The translations under genes and the position numbers were made by a program. From Paenibacillus sp. FSL R5-0345 (GTDB lineage Bacteria > Bacillota > Bacilli > Paenibacillales > Paenibacillaceae): a stretch of 64,000 bases of DNA. Location of the stretch: contig NZ_CP009281.1 of the NCBI RefSeq assembly GCF_000758585.1, positions 5,766,001 to 5,830,000 on the forward strand, in the 5' to 3' direction. Shown here one piece after another: positions 7,802-15,210 of this stretch (position 1 is the stretch's first letter; each line of letters begins with the position of its first letter). The notes below the pieces were generated by a model. It saw only the letters and a list, made by a program, of their open reading frames with translations, did no database searches and was not told the DNA's origin.

Positions 7802-9607
7802 CTAGCTATTTTTTCGTTCCAGGAGCTTTAGCGGAATGCCAAACGCGACAACAGTTCCTTCATTTGGGACACTGCTAATTTCAAAGCGAACCTGATCTTC
7901 ATAATATAGCTCCAGTCTGCGATACACGTTGCGGATTCCGATATTCGTTCCTGAGGACGCTTCTTCATTTTGAACATTAAATAAAATCTCTTTAAGCTGG
8001 CTTGGTTCGATCCCTTTACCGTTATCTGAAATCGTAACTTGCAAACGACTATCCTCGATTTCCGTCTTTACTTTAATGATACCGAGTCCTTCTATGGCCT
8101 GCAGGCCATGCTTACAGGAATTTTCTACTAAAGGCTGCATGCTTAGCTTTGGAATTTTATATTGCAGCGACTGCTCATCGATCTCAAATTGATAATCAAA
8201 TTTATCTCTGAACCGGAATTTTTCTATTTTCAGATACATCTCAATGAACGTCATTTCTTCTTCCAATGTAACGAGATCTTCTTTCCAGCTAAGTAGTCTT
8301 CTGAGCAACTTGGATAAACTCTTAATGATGTCTGTAACGTCCGAATAATTATTTTTGGTACAGACCACTAAAATGGCATTTAAAGTATTGAAGAGAAAAT
8401 GGGGATTCATCTGACTTTGCAAAAAATTCAGTTCAGCCCTTACTCTTTCCATCTCCAGGTTATTCTTTTGAATCTCTAGTTTGTATACGTCGTTAATTAG
8501 AGAATTAATTTTAGTGGTCATTCTATTAAAGTTGTGAATCAAGTCACCAATCTCATCTTGTCCTTCATCGATTTGAATAAGATCGAATTTCTCATTCGTT
8601 ACTTTCTGCATATGCCTAGACAACCGTTTCACCCGATAATTGTAGGATCTTAACATCACATATAAAAAGGCGGTTGTGAGCAAGGTGACAATGGACGCCA
8701 AAATACCCGCATAAATTCGAATCTCCAGAATCGCCTGAGCAATACGCTCCCCCTGCGTAACCCCTATAATTCGCCAGCTTTTTATATAACTAGCTCCGCC
8801 AACGGGTACAATATGTATGTCTTCCTTGCGCTCATCATCCTGAAGCTCGAATACAGGATAAGGATCCTTCGCACCTCTCTGATAACCGCTCTGAGCAGAC
8901 ATAATGATTTCATCCTGCCCGTTAACCAGGTAAAGACTCAAATAATCCTTTTCTCTAATTATAATGTCATATATTTTACTGAGATCCAGGTCAATTCTAA
9001 GCAGCTTCTCATAGGTATTTAGTGAGCTGTATACATCCATTCGTTCAATTACACTTAAATAGGGGGCATTAGAAGCCACATTAGGCGCTGCGCTCATTTG
9101 ATAAGCAGCAAGAAACATATGTTTATTCGCAGTACTGAACTGCTTATACCACTCACTTTCCCTTACCTTGTCCGTGATGACCTGATAGTTACTACCAGAA
9201 AAAATGGAGTCATTATTCGTAAATACAGTAATTCGTTCAAGCTGATTGTTAACTGGCATATAACTGTTCATCCGATCTCGAAGTTGTTCGTCGAAGGTGT
9301 CATAAAATTCGATCAAGCTCCCATACCTCCGCTCTAGCAATTCATACAGATTCTTATCGGAGGACAGCGTATAGCTAACTGCTACTCCACCCTCAATGAA
9401 ATCCTGAATATCCTTTCTGGCCCTCTCTAAAGAGATTTCTAAGTTTTGCTGTTCTCTGGATTTGATCAAATCGGAAATCCGATCCAAAAAAACAAGGTTG
9501 ATAATAATGATAGGGAGAAGCACACCTATAATATAAATGAGGGAAAATTTATAGTTCAGTGGAATGTCATTGACTACTTTTCTAAATCTGAATTTTTTTC
9601 TCTCCAT
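7802..9607 (-). CDS. Sensor histidine kinase, YesM type
   Basis: Membrane sensor kinase of the LytS/YesM class, about 601 residues. A membrane segment near residues 20-38, an extracytoplasmic dCache-like sensor region of about 240 residues, a second membrane segment near residue 300, a HAMP domain (RHMQKVTNEKFDLIQIDEGQ), then the His_kinase domain with QMNPHFLFNTLNA carrying the phosphorylated His, and the HATPase N/G boxes (LVENSCKHGL, ISDNGKGIEPS). ATG 9607 has AAGGTG six bases upstream; an in-frame ATG at 9652 would overlap the upstream gene and lacks a ribosome site. It lies between two AraC-type regulators; it probably senses occupancy of the sugar-binding protein or an extracellular saccharide. 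Confidence 0.94.
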   Translation of the reverse strand: MERKKFRFRKVVNDIPLNYKFSLIYIIGVLLPIIIINLVFLDRISDLIKSREQQNLEISLERARKDIQDFIEGGVAVSYTLSSDKNLYELLERRYGSLIEFYDTFDEQLRDRMNSYMPVNNQLERITVFTNNDSIFSGSNYQVITDKVRESEWYKQFSTANKHMFLAAYQMSAAPNVASNAPYLSVIERMDVYSSLNTYEKLLRIDLDLSKIYDIIIREKDYLSLYLVNGQDEIIMSAQSGYQRGAKDPYPVFELQDDERKEDIHIVPVGGASYIKSWRIIGVTQGERIAQAILEIRIYAGILASIVTLLTTAFLYVMLRSYNYRVKRLSRHMQKVTNEKFDLIQIDEGQDEIGDLIHNFNRMTTKINSLINDVYKLEIQKNNLEMERVRAELNFLQSQMNPHFLFNTLNAILVVCTKNNYSDVTDIIKSLSKLLRRLLSWKEDLVTLEEEMTFIEMYLKIEKFRFRDKFDYQFEIDEQSLQYKIPKLSMQPLVENSCKHGLQAIEGLGIIKVKTEIEDSRLQVTISDNGKGIEPSQLKEILFNVQNEEASSGTNIGIRNVYRRLELYYEDQVRFEISSVPNEGTVVAFGIPLKLLERKNS

Positions 9608-9632
9608 ACGAAACACCTTGCTTCCCTTAGAG

Positions 9633-11165
9633 CTATTGGTTTTTATTTTCATTTTTATAGACGGATGGGACTACCCCTACAATCAGCTTGAACTTGTCTA
9701 TAAAATAGTCTGTATTTGAAAATCCCACCTGCACCGCAATATCCGATATTTTCAGCTGCGTTCGCTTAAGCAGACTTTTGGCTTCCTCAATCCTTTTGGC
9801 ATTTAAATATTCACTAAAGCCCTGACCCGTTTGTTTCCTGAAAAGCTGTCCCAAATAGGTAGAATTGATATGAAATTGCCGTGCTAAATCCTGAAGCTTC
9901 AATTTATTCCGAAATTCACGATCCACATACTGAATCACCTTGTAAATCGTATTTTGTTCATTCTGCTGCTCTAATTCAGATAAATAGACCGTCGCCAGCA
10001 TAGAAAGACTTTGAACATAGCGGCTTAATGCAAAATAATCATTTAACTCCCCTAAATTTCCATATTCTTGCTGAATCTTTATCATCATCGTATCTGGAGT
10101 ACCATTCATTTGGGCTATAAGTGTACAAATTGTAAGCTCCAAATGAGCCACTTGGGCTTGCACGATTTCAATCGTCAATAGATTCTCTACGAAAAAAGCA
10201 AACGTTTCTTTTACACATGGCTGTATCTGTTCTATATCGTTTGCCAGGACCTTATCCAGCAGCAGTTTGAAGTGATCCTCATGGTGTTCATTCTTCTTTA
10301 GAGCCCTAAGCCCACAATAATAAAAAACCCCCTTCTTCTGCTGATGTGTCTTGCGTTTCCATACATCAAGCGCCTGCATATAAATTTCTCGAATCGAACA
10401 CACGCCTACCCCCCTAGTGCTAATCGCCAGGAGTACCGGCTCATGTGATTGTTCAGCAAAATCCGAACGAATCTGGTTGACGATAGCATCCAGACTCTCA
10501 TTCCCAATAGAAGCAGACTCAAGAATAATCCCTGTTCTTCCCGATCGATCTTGAAAGAAATGTATACTTTCCTGAGGAAAGTAGTCGACAGTTCGTGGAA
10601 GAAATGGATTCAAAGATGTGGCTGGTTCGATAAGAATACACATTAATTCTGCATTCGCTTGAAGCTTCAACGTGCTCTGGGTTAGAAGCTCTAAATTTTC
10701 GTTGCACTCACCTTGAATTAGACGGTTGATAATATTGTTTACGATAAAAAATTGCTTCTTATCAAGCTCTTCATTGGAAGCGATTTCATTTCGAATCATA
10801 GGCGTAATCCTGCTTAATAATGACTCTATTTCTTCATCATCAATAGGCTTTAATAAATAGTCGTTCACTCGTTGTTGCAATGCCGTGTGTGCATATTTAA
10901 AATCATTATATCCGGTCAATACCACAAATTTTGGAGGCTTAGGCATCAATTCATTCAGCTTTGTGATAAGCTCGAGACCATTAATAACCGGCATATTAAT
11001 GTCCGTTAAGACCAATTCCGGTTTATATTCTTGAATAAGTCTCATCGCTTCTGAACCATTACGGGCTTCCCCGCACACTTCAAAGCCATATTTTTCCCAA
11101 TCAATCATCGTTCTCAGCCCTTCAAGTACCCAGGGCTCATCATCCACGATCATAACCTTCAGCAT
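9633..11165 (-). CDS. AraC-family response regulator (YesN type), first copy
   Basis: Response regulator of 510 residues and first gene of the regulatory block. Receiver domain (MLKVMIVDDEPWVLEG; acceptor Asp in LVLTDINMPVINGLE; Lys in YLLKPID) and C-terminal AraC helix-turn-helix pair (KLQDLARQFHINSTYLGQLF; KISDIAVQVGFSNTDYFIDKF). ATG 11165 has GGAG eight bases upstream. Its 3' end is separated from the kinase start by 25 bp. A perfect 14-bp inverted repeat lies about 56-93 bp upstream of the start codon. Which of the two regulators is the kinase's main partner cannot be decided from sequence. Confidence 0.93.
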   Translation of the reverse strand: MLKVMIVDDEPWVLEGLRTMIDWEKYGFEVCGEARNGSEAMRLIQEYKPELVLTDINMPVINGLELITKLNELMPKPPKFVVLTGYNDFKYAHTALQQRVNDYLLKPIDDEEIESLLSRITPMIRNEIASNEELDKKQFFIVNNIINRLIQGECNENLELLTQSTLKLQANAELMCILIEPATSLNPFLPRTVDYFPQESIHFFQDRSGRTGIILESASIGNESLDAIVNQIRSDFAEQSHEPVLLAISTRGVGVCSIREIYMQALDVWKRKTHQQKKGVFYYCGLRALKKNEHHEDHFKLLLDKVLANDIEQIQPCVKETFAFFVENLLTIEIVQAQVAHLELTICTLIAQMNGTPDTMMIKIQQEYGNLGELNDYFALSRYVQSLSMLATVYLSELEQQNEQNTIYKVIQYVDREFRNKLKLQDLARQFHINSTYLGQLFRKQTGQGFSEYLNAKRIEEAKSLLKRTQLKISDIAVQVGFSNTDYFIDKFKLIVGVVPSVYKNENKNQ

Positions 11166-11220
11166 GATGTTCGCTCCAATCTCCTTAAGATAAGGCTGTG
11201 CTTTCTTATGAAAATATATA

Positions 11221-11258
11221 TTATGCTATCACAATTGGATATTGTTGTGATAGCATAA
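11221..11258. repeat. Perfect 14-bp inverted repeat upstream of the first YesN-type gene
   Basis: TTATGCTATCACAA and TTGTGATAGCATAA are perfectly complementary across a 10-base spacer. There is no T-run on the minus strand directly after it, so it is either an operator overlapping the promoter of the regulatory genes or a leader hairpin. On the plus strand it is followed only by ATTTTCC. Confidence 0.6.
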
Positions 11259-11308
11259 ATTTTCCTTCTTTTGCTTGAACTAGTGCTTTTTTCACTTAAT
11301 AAAACAAT

Positions 11309-11342
11309 AAAAAACGATGTATCCAGACTTTCAGACACATCG
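11309..11342 (-). terminator. Rho-independent terminator of the ada operon
   Basis: On the minus strand CGATGTGTC pairs with GATACATCG (one G-U pair) and is followed by TTTTTT. It begins 31 bp after the ada stop codon. Confidence 0.85.
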
Positions 11343-11372
11343 AATTCAATCCATTTTTAGTTGATATACGCC

Positions 11373-12425
11373 CTACAAACTAATGGTTTTCTCATGTTTG
11401 ATTAACCATTCTTTTCTTGCAATACCGCCGCCATAGCCTCCTAATTCACCGTTACTATTGATCACTCGATGACATGGAACCAAGATCGATAATTGATTCG
11501 CTCCATTAGCCCTTGCTACAGCGCGGCAAGCCGAAGGGTGATTTATATTCTCTGCAAGCTCCTTGTACGAAACCGTTTGACCTATAGGAATTCCTCGTAG
11601 TTGATTCCATACATTTTGCTGAAAATCAGATCCAAGATAACGAATCGGCGTTCTGAATTCTATAAGTTTTCCTTCGAAATAAAGATTTAATTCCTCTTCA
11701 ATTTGCTCTAGCACAGCAACCTTTTCAGGCAAAATCGTTGCATTTAAGCGGGTGCGTAATTTCTTGATTTCATTCTCAAGTCCCTTTCGGTCTACAAACT
11801 CCAGCAGTAAAAGGTACTCTTCCTCTGCGATCGCAAGCATAGACCCTAATATCGTTTCTATCCAGGTACAGTGCAGCACTTTAATCTGCTTGGAGTGATT
11901 CGGGACGGTGCCCATCGTTCGTGAAAAGGCATCCCTAAATCCATTACTCGAATCGTACCCGCTATCCAGTTGTGCGTTAATGATAGAATCCCCATTCCTG
12001 ATATGTTTGAATGCCAGTCCTAAACGTCTAGAACGTGCATATTCAATAAAGGTCATTCCGAATTGCTTCTTAAATTGTCTGCGTGCAGTATTTGCACTAA
12101 TTGACAGCTCATCAAAATCTTTATCTGTCCATTTCCTTTCCGGGTTACGCTCTATAGCTTCAACAAGAAGCTTTACTTCTGAGGACATTTTCGTGGGATT
12201 GGACAAAGGCTGGCATCTTTTACACGGTCTATATGAAGCTAACAAGGCTTCTTTGGCTGTTGCGAAAAACTCACAATTTTCTTTATAAGGCTTTTTAGCC
12301 GGACAAGTTGGCCTGCACATGATGCCTGTTGTTTTTACGCCGACAAAAAATACACCTTCATAATTGGAGTTTTTTTCGACTAACATCTCATAATATTTAT
12401 CGATTTGCTGTTTATTCGTGATCAT
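11373..12425 (-). CDS. ada: Ada: bifunctional DNA alkyl-transfer repair protein and regulator
   Basis: Repairs alkylated DNA and, by homology to E. coli Ada, becomes an activator when methylated. All three parts are visible in 350 residues. N-terminal zinc domain with C37, C41, C68 and C71 (CRPTC and CKRC motifs), corresponding to the methylphosphotriester acceptor site of Ada. Central AraC-type DNA-binding domain (about 85-180, SANTARRQFKKQFGMTFIEY). C-terminal O6-methylguanine methyltransferase with the active site PCHRV (C318) and the conserved GGYGGG tail. ATG 12425 is used. It follows the PEP-mutase-like gene by 7 bp and ends at a clear terminator. In some Firmicutes these functions are split into AdaA and AdaB; here they are fused. 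Confidence 0.95.
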   Translation of the reverse strand: MITNKQQIDKYYEMLVEKNSNYEGVFFVGVKTTGIMCRPTCPAKKPYKENCEFFATAKEALLASYRPCKRCQPLSNPTKMSSEVKLLVEAIERNPERKWTDKDFDELSISANTARRQFKKQFGMTFIEYARSRRLGLAFKHIRNGDSIINAQLDSGYDSSNGFRDAFSRTMGTVPNHSKQIKVLHCTWIETILGSMLAIAEEEYLLLLEFVDRKGLENEIKKLRTRLNATILPEKVAVLEQIEEELNLYFEGKLIEFRTPIRYLGSDFQQNVWNQLRGIPIGQTVSYKELAENINHPSACRAVARANGANQLSILVPCHRVINSNGELGGYGGGIARKEWLIKHEKTISL

Positions 12426-12432
12426 AATGTCG

Positions 12433-13221
12433 TTAGCTCATTTCTGAATAATGTGCGGGTGGCTGCAGAATGGACCGGGCATCGTCTTGAAGATGATGCA
12501 TTGCTTGAAAGTAACTATATGGACCATAGCTAATTCTTTTTACGCCAAGCTCCTGCAATTCAGCATTAGAAATCATACCATCCATCACCATAACATTTAC
12601 AGGCAGTGGCGACTTTTGCACAAATTGTTCTATCAAACTTTGCTCAGTCAACCCCGGAATAAAAATCGCGTCTGCCCCAGCCTCAGCATAAGCATAGGTA
12701 CGTTCTATAGCTTCATTTACTAGACCCAGCGAATGCTTCGTTTTTTTGAAAAAGAGATCGGTTCTGGCGTTAATAAATACGTTCTTCTGAAGCTTGGCTG
12801 CTACTTGCTGTATCGTTTGAATTCGCTGACTCTGCTCCTTGATTGCCCATAATTCATCGTCCGGATGATTCACCTTTTGATCCTCAAAATTGATCCCGCA
12901 GATGCCTAATTGGAATAATTGTTCCATGTTATTGGCTAAGGACTCTTCATCTACAGCATACCCACCCTCAATATCTACCGTCAATGGTACAGATACATGT
13001 TCTGCTATTCTCGAAACAGACCACAGTAGCTGCTCAAATGAGAGCTGTTCGCCATCCGAATACCCCCATGCATCCGCCATTGCAAAGCTGCTTGTGGCTA
13101 TAGCCTTTGAACCGGCTTTTTCTATCGCTTTGGCCGAAGCTACATCCCAACAGTTATATAGCATTAGCGGTTTCTGTTGATTGTGCAGAGATTTAAAACA
13201 GTCATAGTCAATTCTGTTCAT
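12433..13221 (-). CDS. Isocitrate lyase/PEP mutase superfamily enzyme
   Basis: Cytoplasmic TIM-barrel enzyme of the PEP mutase/isocitrate lyase superfamily, 262 residues, the length of the PEPM-like group rather than true isocitrate lyase. Visible family features: the metal-binding region TVDIEGGYA (about residue 80), GINFEDQ (about 115) and VFINARTDLFF (about 148), plus the C-terminal RISYGPYSY. True isocitrate lyase has the KKCGH catalytic loop, which is absent. Members of this group include carboxyvinyl-carboxyphosphonate and oxaloacetate-acting enzymes; the actual reaction here is unknown. First gene of a two-gene unit with ada, 7 bp upstream of it. GGAGATG lies before ATG 13221. Confidence 0.85.
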   Translation of the reverse strand: MNRIDYDCFKSLHNQQKPLMLYNCWDVASAKAIEKAGSKAIATSSFAMADAWGYSDGEQLSFEQLLWSVSRIAEHVSVPLTVDIEGGYAVDEESLANNMEQLFQLGICGINFEDQKVNHPDDELWAIKEQSQRIQTIQQVAAKLQKNVFINARTDLFFKKTKHSLGLVNEAIERTYAYAEAGADAIFIPGLTEQSLIEQFVQKSPLPVNVMVMDGMISNAELQELGVKRISYGPYSYFQAMHHLQDDARSILQPPAHYSEMS

Positions 13222-13353
13222 CAGTGGTCATCTCCATTAAATAGAATAGCACCACTATATAATAGGCATTGATCCGTCATACCAGAAAAATTAACACCAA
13301 TCTTTTTTTGTACAAGCATAAACGCTTTCGGTGATATACACACTTATATTTTT

Positions 13354-13410
13354 AAAAAAAGCACCGAGGAATGATCTCATCCTGTAAGGACATGATTCAA
13401 ACCTCGATGC
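13354..13410 (-). terminator. Terminator of the EamA transporter gene
   Basis: On the minus strand GCATCGAGG pairs with CCTCGGTGC around a 32-base loop region and is followed by TTTTTTT. It starts 11 bp after the EamA stop codon. Confidence 0.8.
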
Positions 13411-13420
13411 CAGTTTGCAC

Positions 13421-14353
13421 TTAAAGCTCTATTTTACGTAGTGGTTGTTTAGGGGATGGTTTGGGTGACTTTTTCCCTGTTCGCATCGGGATGATTTGTG
13501 GTGCCGCAATTCCAATTAGAACGACGAAAATTCCAACCCAGCGAAGCAAAGATACATCTTCTTGCAAAACTAATACGGAGGCGACTACAGCTGCCGGCAA
13601 CTCCGCCGCACCAAGAATCGTTCCCAGGCCTGAGCCCAGTTTCGGAACACCAATAGAAAAGAAGAGTACAGGAATAACTATACCAAGCAGCCCTAAAGGA
13701 AGACCATACTTCCAAAGACCATCTGTAAGTGCTCCGTCATAAATAAAGGAAGGCGAAAAAACAACCATAATAATAATCATTGCACTTGTAGTCATATACA
13801 AGCTTTTATTCACTGCAGGTACCTGCGTAGCCACTCTACCACTAACAAAAATATAGAAAGCAAAAGACACCGCAGACATCAGACCGAAAACAATACCACT
13901 CGTAGTCATTTCGCCTACACTAGGTTCTAGAATCCCCCCAGCTAGTATGGTTCCTATCAGAAGGATAACCATCGAAATTATTTTCTCTCGACTAGGCCAC
14001 TTTCTATCTACAATCGCCTCCAGAATCACACCAATCCAAGTAAATTGGAATAAGAGCACGATCGCAATCGAAGCAGGTAATTGTTCAACGGCAAACCCAT
14101 AGAAAATACCCGTCATACTAATGGTAATCCCCGCGCCTAATAACGAAGCACCTACCTTTAACCCGAGTTTTTTTCGGGAAAATAACACAACTAACAAGAG
14201 CAGCATGCACCATCCAAAAAAGTATTGCGACCCAACCAGTTGCTGCATTCTAAAGCCATCATTCATTCCAAGCTTAACGATCGTGGAGAGCGATCCATAA
14301 CTACATGCACCTACAAATACTAGTAAAGCATATTTGAGTAACTTCATATTCAT
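13421..14353 (-). CDS. EamA/DMT-family transporter
   Basis: Integral membrane protein of the drug/metabolite transporter superfamily, 310 residues. Two tandem EamA repeats give about ten hydrophobic helices, beginning at LLKYALLVFVGACSYGSL and at IVFGLMSAVSFAFYIFVSG, and the chain ends in a basic cytoplasmic tail (KKSPKPSPKQP). Members export amino acids, purines or other metabolites; the substrate cannot be read from the sequence. It is preceded by its own promoter, a structured leader RNA and an intrinsic terminator, so it is very likely controlled by attenuation. It is monocistronic, with its own terminator. Confidence 0.9.
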   Translation of the reverse strand: MNMKLLKYALLVFVGACSYGSLSTIVKLGMNDGFRMQQLVGSQYFFGWCMLLLLVVLFSRKKLGLKVGASLLGAGITISMTGIFYGFAVEQLPASIAIVLLFQFTWIGVILEAIVDRKWPSREKIISMVILLIGTILAGGILEPSVGEMTTSGIVFGLMSAVSFAFYIFVSGRVATQVPAVNKSLYMTTSAMIIIMVVFSPSFIYDGALTDGLWKYGLPLGLLGIVIPVLFFSIGVPKLGSGLGTILGAAELPAAVVASVLVLQEDVSLLRWVGIFVVLIGIAAPQIIPMRTGKKSPKPSPKQPLRKIEL

Positions 14354-14413
14354 CGTAATCTTCTTTCCTTTCTGTTGAACCTTCCTATTGGACCGTCCAA
14401 ATCACATAATAAA

Positions 14414-14441
14414 GCCCCTTGTCATCGAAATGACAAGGGGC
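14414..14441 (-). terminator. Intrinsic terminator in the EamA leader
   Basis: A perfect 12-bp stem (GCCCCTTGTCAT pairing ATGACAAGGGGC) with a 4-base loop is followed on the minus strand by TTTATT. It lies 60 bp before the EamA start codon but after its own promoter, so it would stop transcription before the coding region unless an alternative fold forms. Confidence 0.8.
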
Positions 14442-14446
14442 GACTG

Positions 14447-14508
14447 AAACCAAAGAATACATCTTTGACAAAATTCCGCCACTCCATCCACTGGATAGAG
14501 TTTGGTTT
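14447..14508 (-). ncRNA. Candidate riboswitch-like leader (three-way junction) of the EamA gene
   Basis: Read on the minus strand the leader folds into a compact three-way junction. P1 is AAACCAAA (14508-14501) with TTTGGTTT (14454-14447). P2 is CTCTATCC with GGATGGAG around AGT (14500-14482), directly abutting P1. A five-base joiner TGGCG follows. P3 is GAAT...ATTC with an inner TTT/AAA (14476-14455), directly abutting the 3' strand of P1. Five bases later the terminator hairpin begins. The pairings are seen directly; ligand control is inference. I do not recognise it as a purine, TPP, SAM, guanidine, fluoride or T-box element. Confidence 0.55.
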
Positions 14509-14531
14509 ATTTACTTATAACAACACGAATT

Positions 14532-14560
14532 ATAATATGATAAATCACACAGGGTGTCAA
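14532..14560 (-). promoter_or_regulatory. Sigma-A-type promoter of the EamA leader
   Basis: Consensus -35 TTGACA (14560-14555), 17-bp spacer, and -10 TATTAT (14537-14532). Transcription would start near 14525, about 17 bases before the three-way junction. This shows that the leader hairpins belong to the EamA transcript and not only to the 3' end of the upstream SLH remnant. Confidence 0.75.
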
Positions 14561-14570
14561 CTTGAAATGT

Positions 14571-15146
14571 TTACATTAACTGAAACAACCGATACACAAT
14601 TACTGCTGCCTGAGCCCGAGTAGCATGTGCTTTAGGTGCAAAGCTGTCCTTGCCAACCCCTTGAATGATGTTTGCACCACTCATAGATTGAACAGCCTCT
14701 AGCGCATAGCCCGAAATACCAGATGCATCTGTGAAAAGAGCTGGCTCTCCCCATCCTGTTACCGGAAGCTTGGCGAATTGTGCCGCACGATAAGCCATCA
14801 ATGCCATTTCCTCACGGCTGATGGATTCATTGGCGCCAAAGGTTCCATCCGGTCTGCCCTGAACAATACCGAGCTTCGCGGCGGCAGCAACGGAGCTATA
14901 GTACCAGTCATTCAGCCCAACATCCTGGAATGTACTTACTGCGTTGACATCATCCAGTTCTAGAGCAAGCATCAACATCTTCAGGAACTGTGCCCGAGTT
15001 ACATCCAACTGTGGCCCGAAGGTATGATCTCCTATGCCCAGCAGGATTTCTCTGGCGGCAAGAGCTTGAATACTATGTTGTGCCCAGCCTAGTCCAGCTA
15101 TATCATTAAAGGTGTAACAATAAAAAGGCAAAAACCACTTCATCAA
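14571..15146 (-). pseudogene. SLH-domain protein remnant (5'-truncated)
   Basis: Up to 191 residues holding three S-layer-homology motifs that would anchor a protein to cell-wall polymer: FNDIAGLGWAQHSIQALAAR..., FQDVGLNDWYYSSVAAAAKL... and FTDASGISGYALEAVQSM..., each with the R(A/E)xF/M/A pattern. There is no signal peptide and nothing for the SLH domains to anchor. The residues before the first motif (MMKWFLPFYCYT) are encoded inside the terminator hairpin of the upstream flavoprotein gene, and there is no ribosome site. The most economical reading is the C-terminal remnant of a larger surface protein whose 5' part was lost. A functional small SLH protein is less likely. Confidence 0.7.
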
Positions 15147-15178
15147 GCCCTTTGCTCCATGAAGGTTTTTTGCCTTAT
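15122..15178 (-). terminator. Terminator of the flavin-reductase lipoprotein gene
   Basis: A long imperfect hairpin (AAGGCAAAAAACC...TTCAT with ATGAA...GGTTTTTGCCTT) followed by TTTTTATT on the minus strand, starting about 33 bp after the stop codon of the flavoprotein gene. The apparent 5' end of the SLH remnant lies in it. Confidence 0.75.
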
Positions 15179-15210
15179 TGTTTATTGAATTCTATTTATC
15201 TGCACAAGAT

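Noticed and set aside
11221-11258. Second terminator for ada
   Set aside because: No T-run follows on the minus strand and a good terminator already lies closer to ada.
12433-13221. True isocitrate lyase (glyoxylate cycle)
   Set aside because: Only 262 residues and no KKCGH catalytic loop; it belongs to the wider PEP-mutase-like group.
14414-14441. Hairpin as a plain terminator of the SLH remnant
   Set aside because: A consensus promoter lies between the remnant and the hairpin, so the hairpin is within the EamA leader transcript. It may end both, but attenuation is the better explanation.
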